A stretch of DNA of 64,000 nt from Apostichopus japonicus (taxonomy: Eukaryota > Echinodermata > Holothuroidea > Aspidochirotida > Stichopodidae), in NCBI RefSeq assembly GCF_037975245.1, contig NC_092573.1:25387265-25451264 (forward strand), in the 5' to 3' direction. A program made the translations under genes and the position numbers. The stretch's first letter is position 1. Every line of letters begins with the position of its first letter. Under the pieces are notes generated by a model, which saw only the letters and a program-made list of their open reading frames with translations, did not search any database and had not been told where the DNA came from. Below are positions 61,313 through 64,000 of this stretch, one piece after another.

Positions 61313-61716
61313 CTCACAAACAGTGCTGGATTAACCTCTATAGGCGAAAGTAGCATATGCTACGGGCCCCGCACTTTCAAGGGCCCGGCGCCAAATGCTT
61401 GCAAGCTATCAATTCCAATTTCCGAGTCTGTGACTATGCTGAGTATGCTCTATCGATATAGTACTATAGTCCCTTCAACTTTTATGAACTACTGGGTGTT
61501 TAAGGTTAGCGATTTTTAGCCAATTATCATATTCAATTGGGGTTATTATTTTATCGAAGTAATTAACGTTAGTGTCGTATTCATGTGATACATATACGAT
61601 GCATGAATACGCATGATACGAATATTTGAAACTGAAATGTGTATTTTTGTAATTTAATGCCATTCTATAACATATGCTACAGGCCCGCACTAACTAAATC
61701 CGGCCCTGGTCACAAG
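61313..61716. mobile_element. hAT-like MITE with imperfect 8-bp target duplication
   Basis: The element spans 61321-61708. It starts CAGTGCTGGATT and ends with the complement of CAGGGCCGGATT (10 of 12 match). The flanks CTCACAAA and GTCACAAG share TCACAA (6 of 8). The inside is rich in GGGCCC words. It lies about 160 bases upstream of the RAB3GAP1 start codon, so it may touch the promoter. Confidence 0.65.
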
Positions 61717-63537
61717 CTAATTCCGGCCTTTCCCTCACTGCATAGCTGACACGTTGGCCTTTCATGGCACGTATAATTTCCGTTTCATAACCATCAAGAT
61801 TTTAGCTATGAGACCCCAAATTTTTCTTCACTTCTTAACAATTGAGCCACTTTACTCATTAGCCTTAGTAAATATATTTCACGCTCTGCTCTAAGAAGGC
61901 CTAAAGGGTTCTCAGTTTCCCCAATTTTTGCACCAAATGTACTTCAATTCATGCTTTTCAACATCCAAGCCAAATGATACAGACCCCGTTTGTTAACAAA
62001 TCGAAAAAGATGATATCCTGTTGCTTTTCAGCACATTTCCTGACACTTGGGTGGGTTGAAATAGACTGTATATATATGAAGTGCGCCACCTCTTAGAGTT
62101 TAGAGTTAGTCGAATTGGAAAATGCATCCGAAAATAATTAAGTGTTGTAGAAGAAAGATTAAAAATAATGGTTTTTTCATCGTCTATTGTACAAAATATT
62201 TAAATAAGAAAAACATATGAGAGAGAGGGGGGGGGGGGAGGGGTGACAAATTAAGTTTTCTTGAATGAATTTAAAAAACCCTTTGTTGCTGGTCCAGCGG
62301 GAACCCTCAAAGCTGCAGTACGGTTTTTCGGGTATTTCTTGTTCTATAAATCACGAGAACAGATGTGTGAGAAAGGAATTCAATTTCCATGTGAAGTAGC
62401 CTAATTAAAATCTCTAGTGGGCTTCCAGGGGCCCAAGTCCCCTGATATCTAGCATTTGGCGATCCGTCTTGATTGATATCTCTTAGCGAGTTCAAAGCAC
62501 AGAAAGAGGAATTACACTTCTCTGGAATGTGGTCCAAGTCTTGCTGTTGGCGGGTCCTGCATGGGAACTTCGGCTGCAGCGTCAGCAGATATTTTTTGTT
62601 ATCTTGAAGCAATCTTCAAGTTCAGAGAGTGAGTTTATTTCTGACAAGAATTCAATTTCAGCGGAATGTATTGCGCAATCCCGGTAGTCGTCGGAAGTGT
62701 TAGGACGTGATAGCCGTATTATTCAAATATAAGAAAGTTAGACAAACTCAGAGAACGAATTTCCCAAAATATGCCCTTTTGTTTTATTACTCAGTACTTT
62801 CATGGGTGGTAATACCATTCTGAATTCGACTCAAATCTTCAAATTTGGGACCGACTTGTCATCGATTTGGGACCGTCTTTTGACTTTGTTAATGTACACC
62901 CCGGGCAACAACAAATTATAATAACATTTAAAACACAGTTCTTAATTTACTTATGAATGAAACATACGAACACTAACAAAACAAATTACATATATTTATA
63001 AATATATTGCCTTTCGGTACAACAGGCCATGGAATTATAGACTGTATAGCTGCACTATACTGGACAGAGTAAAGCGGGCACTCCTTGTGACAGTATGAGC
63101 TAGATGCCAAAATGAATTCAATGTCCGATGTTAACGTTATGTACCAATATAGGCCCAAAAAATTTGCCAGGATATTTGATTGTGTGCTTAATTGACTTGC
63201 ATCGAATCAATGCCTTAATTGGATGTTTACAACATAAGTTATTGGGTTCGGTCGAATAGGGCATATAATTCCATCACTCGCCCTATAGGTGCCGACTATA
63301 ATTCAATTACAACTGAAGGTAAACAGCAGGATTCTATTAAGGTTTATTTGAAATCCGTATTTTATGAGATATAGGTTAAAACTGTGACCTTGGTTTGTTT
63401 CAATCGTCACATATAGTTGAGCGCCATTCGATATAAGCCCAACGTGTATAGAACCATGCAATTGGTTGCTGTCCTATCAATGTAATTTAAGGCTGAAGCA
63501 TCATTTTCTAACTGCTAGAGTTCAACTTTTATTTTCT
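61717..63537. other. Upstream flank, nothing recognised
   Basis: A 101-codon minus-strand ORF (62307-62612) has no resemblance I can name and no splice context. A G-run lies at about 62228-62240. Confidence 0.5.
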
Positions 63538-63730
63538 CTCCCCCCCCCCCGCTTCTCTTCACCCACCTCTCACTCCATTCTCTCTCTCCCCTTCTTGTTA
63601 CCCACATTTCTCCCTCCTCCACTTCTCTCCACCCACCTCGCTCTCTCCACCCACATCTCTCTCTCCATGCACCCACCTCTCTCCCTCCACCCACCAACCT
63701 CTCTCTCTCCACCCACCTCTCTCTGTCTAG
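63538..63730. repeat. Pyrimidine-rich CTCTCTCCACCCA low-complexity tract
   Basis: Starts with a C homopolymer, followed by irregular CTCTCTCCACCCACCT units. ORFs rich in Arg/Glu/Gly on the minus strand are artefacts of the composition. Confidence 0.9.
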
Positions 63731-64000
63731 GTATGACATTTATCTGCTCTTTGTATATTTTCATACTTTTACTCTCCTGTATTTATAGTTCCCTGGTTTG
63801 ATTTTCTTTGTATTTTTTTACAATTCGTTGTACTTTTTCTTTCGTTCTTGTAATCTTGGTTCATTTTCTTATTTTTTTTATTCATGTTGATTTTATTGTT
63901 TTCTCGTTATTTGCTAAACCTCGACTTTCTTTGCGTGCGGACGATTAGAAGGGGGGATTCCCGTCCAACAATTCCTTCCGTAACATCTTGTGAGTCTCCT

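Noticed and set aside
62307-62612. 101-codon minus-strand ORF
   Set aside because: No domain or family pattern that I can name, and no neighbouring exons in a compatible phase.

Overview
This is a eukaryotic nuclear window of about 36-40% GC by eye. It holds intron-rich genes with GT-AG introns and abundant minisatellites, MITE-like insertions and long C/G homopolymer runs. Three of the four genes were reconstructed end to end by joining exons whose phases agree at every junction. The proteins look like animal orthologues. The repeat style (poly-C tracts, AGGCCTA-rich words, hAT MITEs) suggests a marine invertebrate deuterostome, most likely an echinoderm. The species call is inference and is not proven by the sequence.

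Layout from left to right: (1) 1-1506, interspersed repeat and a 139-bp tandem array; (2) 1507-6264, plus strand, the last four exons of a zinc-type alcohol dehydrogenase-like MDR enzyme whose N-terminal half lies left of the window; (3) 13863-8899, minus strand, a nine-exon CREB3/CREB3L3-type membrane-tethered bZIP transcription factor of 440 aa; (4) 13.9-21.4 kb, no gene, several minisatellites; (5) 33477-21474, minus strand, a 13-coding-exon TTK/Mps1 spindle-checkpoint kinase of 755 aa; (6) 33.5-40.3 kb, intergenic and rich in mobile-element remnants, including a retrotransposon C-terminus and a hAT MITE with an exact 8-bp target duplication; (7) 61151-40338, minus strand, a 22-exon RAB3GAP1 of 977 aa; (8) 61.2-64 kb, upstream flank with a further hAT-like MITE.

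The four genes serve unrelated functions (oxidoreductase, ER-stress/secretory transcription, mitotic checkpoint, Rab GTPase regulation), and nothing suggests co-regulation beyond position.

The most unusual signal is architectural. At least six RAB3GAP1 splice junctions and one TTK junction are the end units of tandem arrays that extend into the neighbouring intron. Periods are 34, 47, 74, 84, about 90, 121 and 130 bp. Each array copies the splice site, often with its flanking exon bases. The largest, in TTK, carries about 15 decoy copies of the kinase exon encoding [10 protein letters not shown], 13 of them regular, each near a copied acceptor. One diverged copy is a potential in-frame 60-nt cassette.
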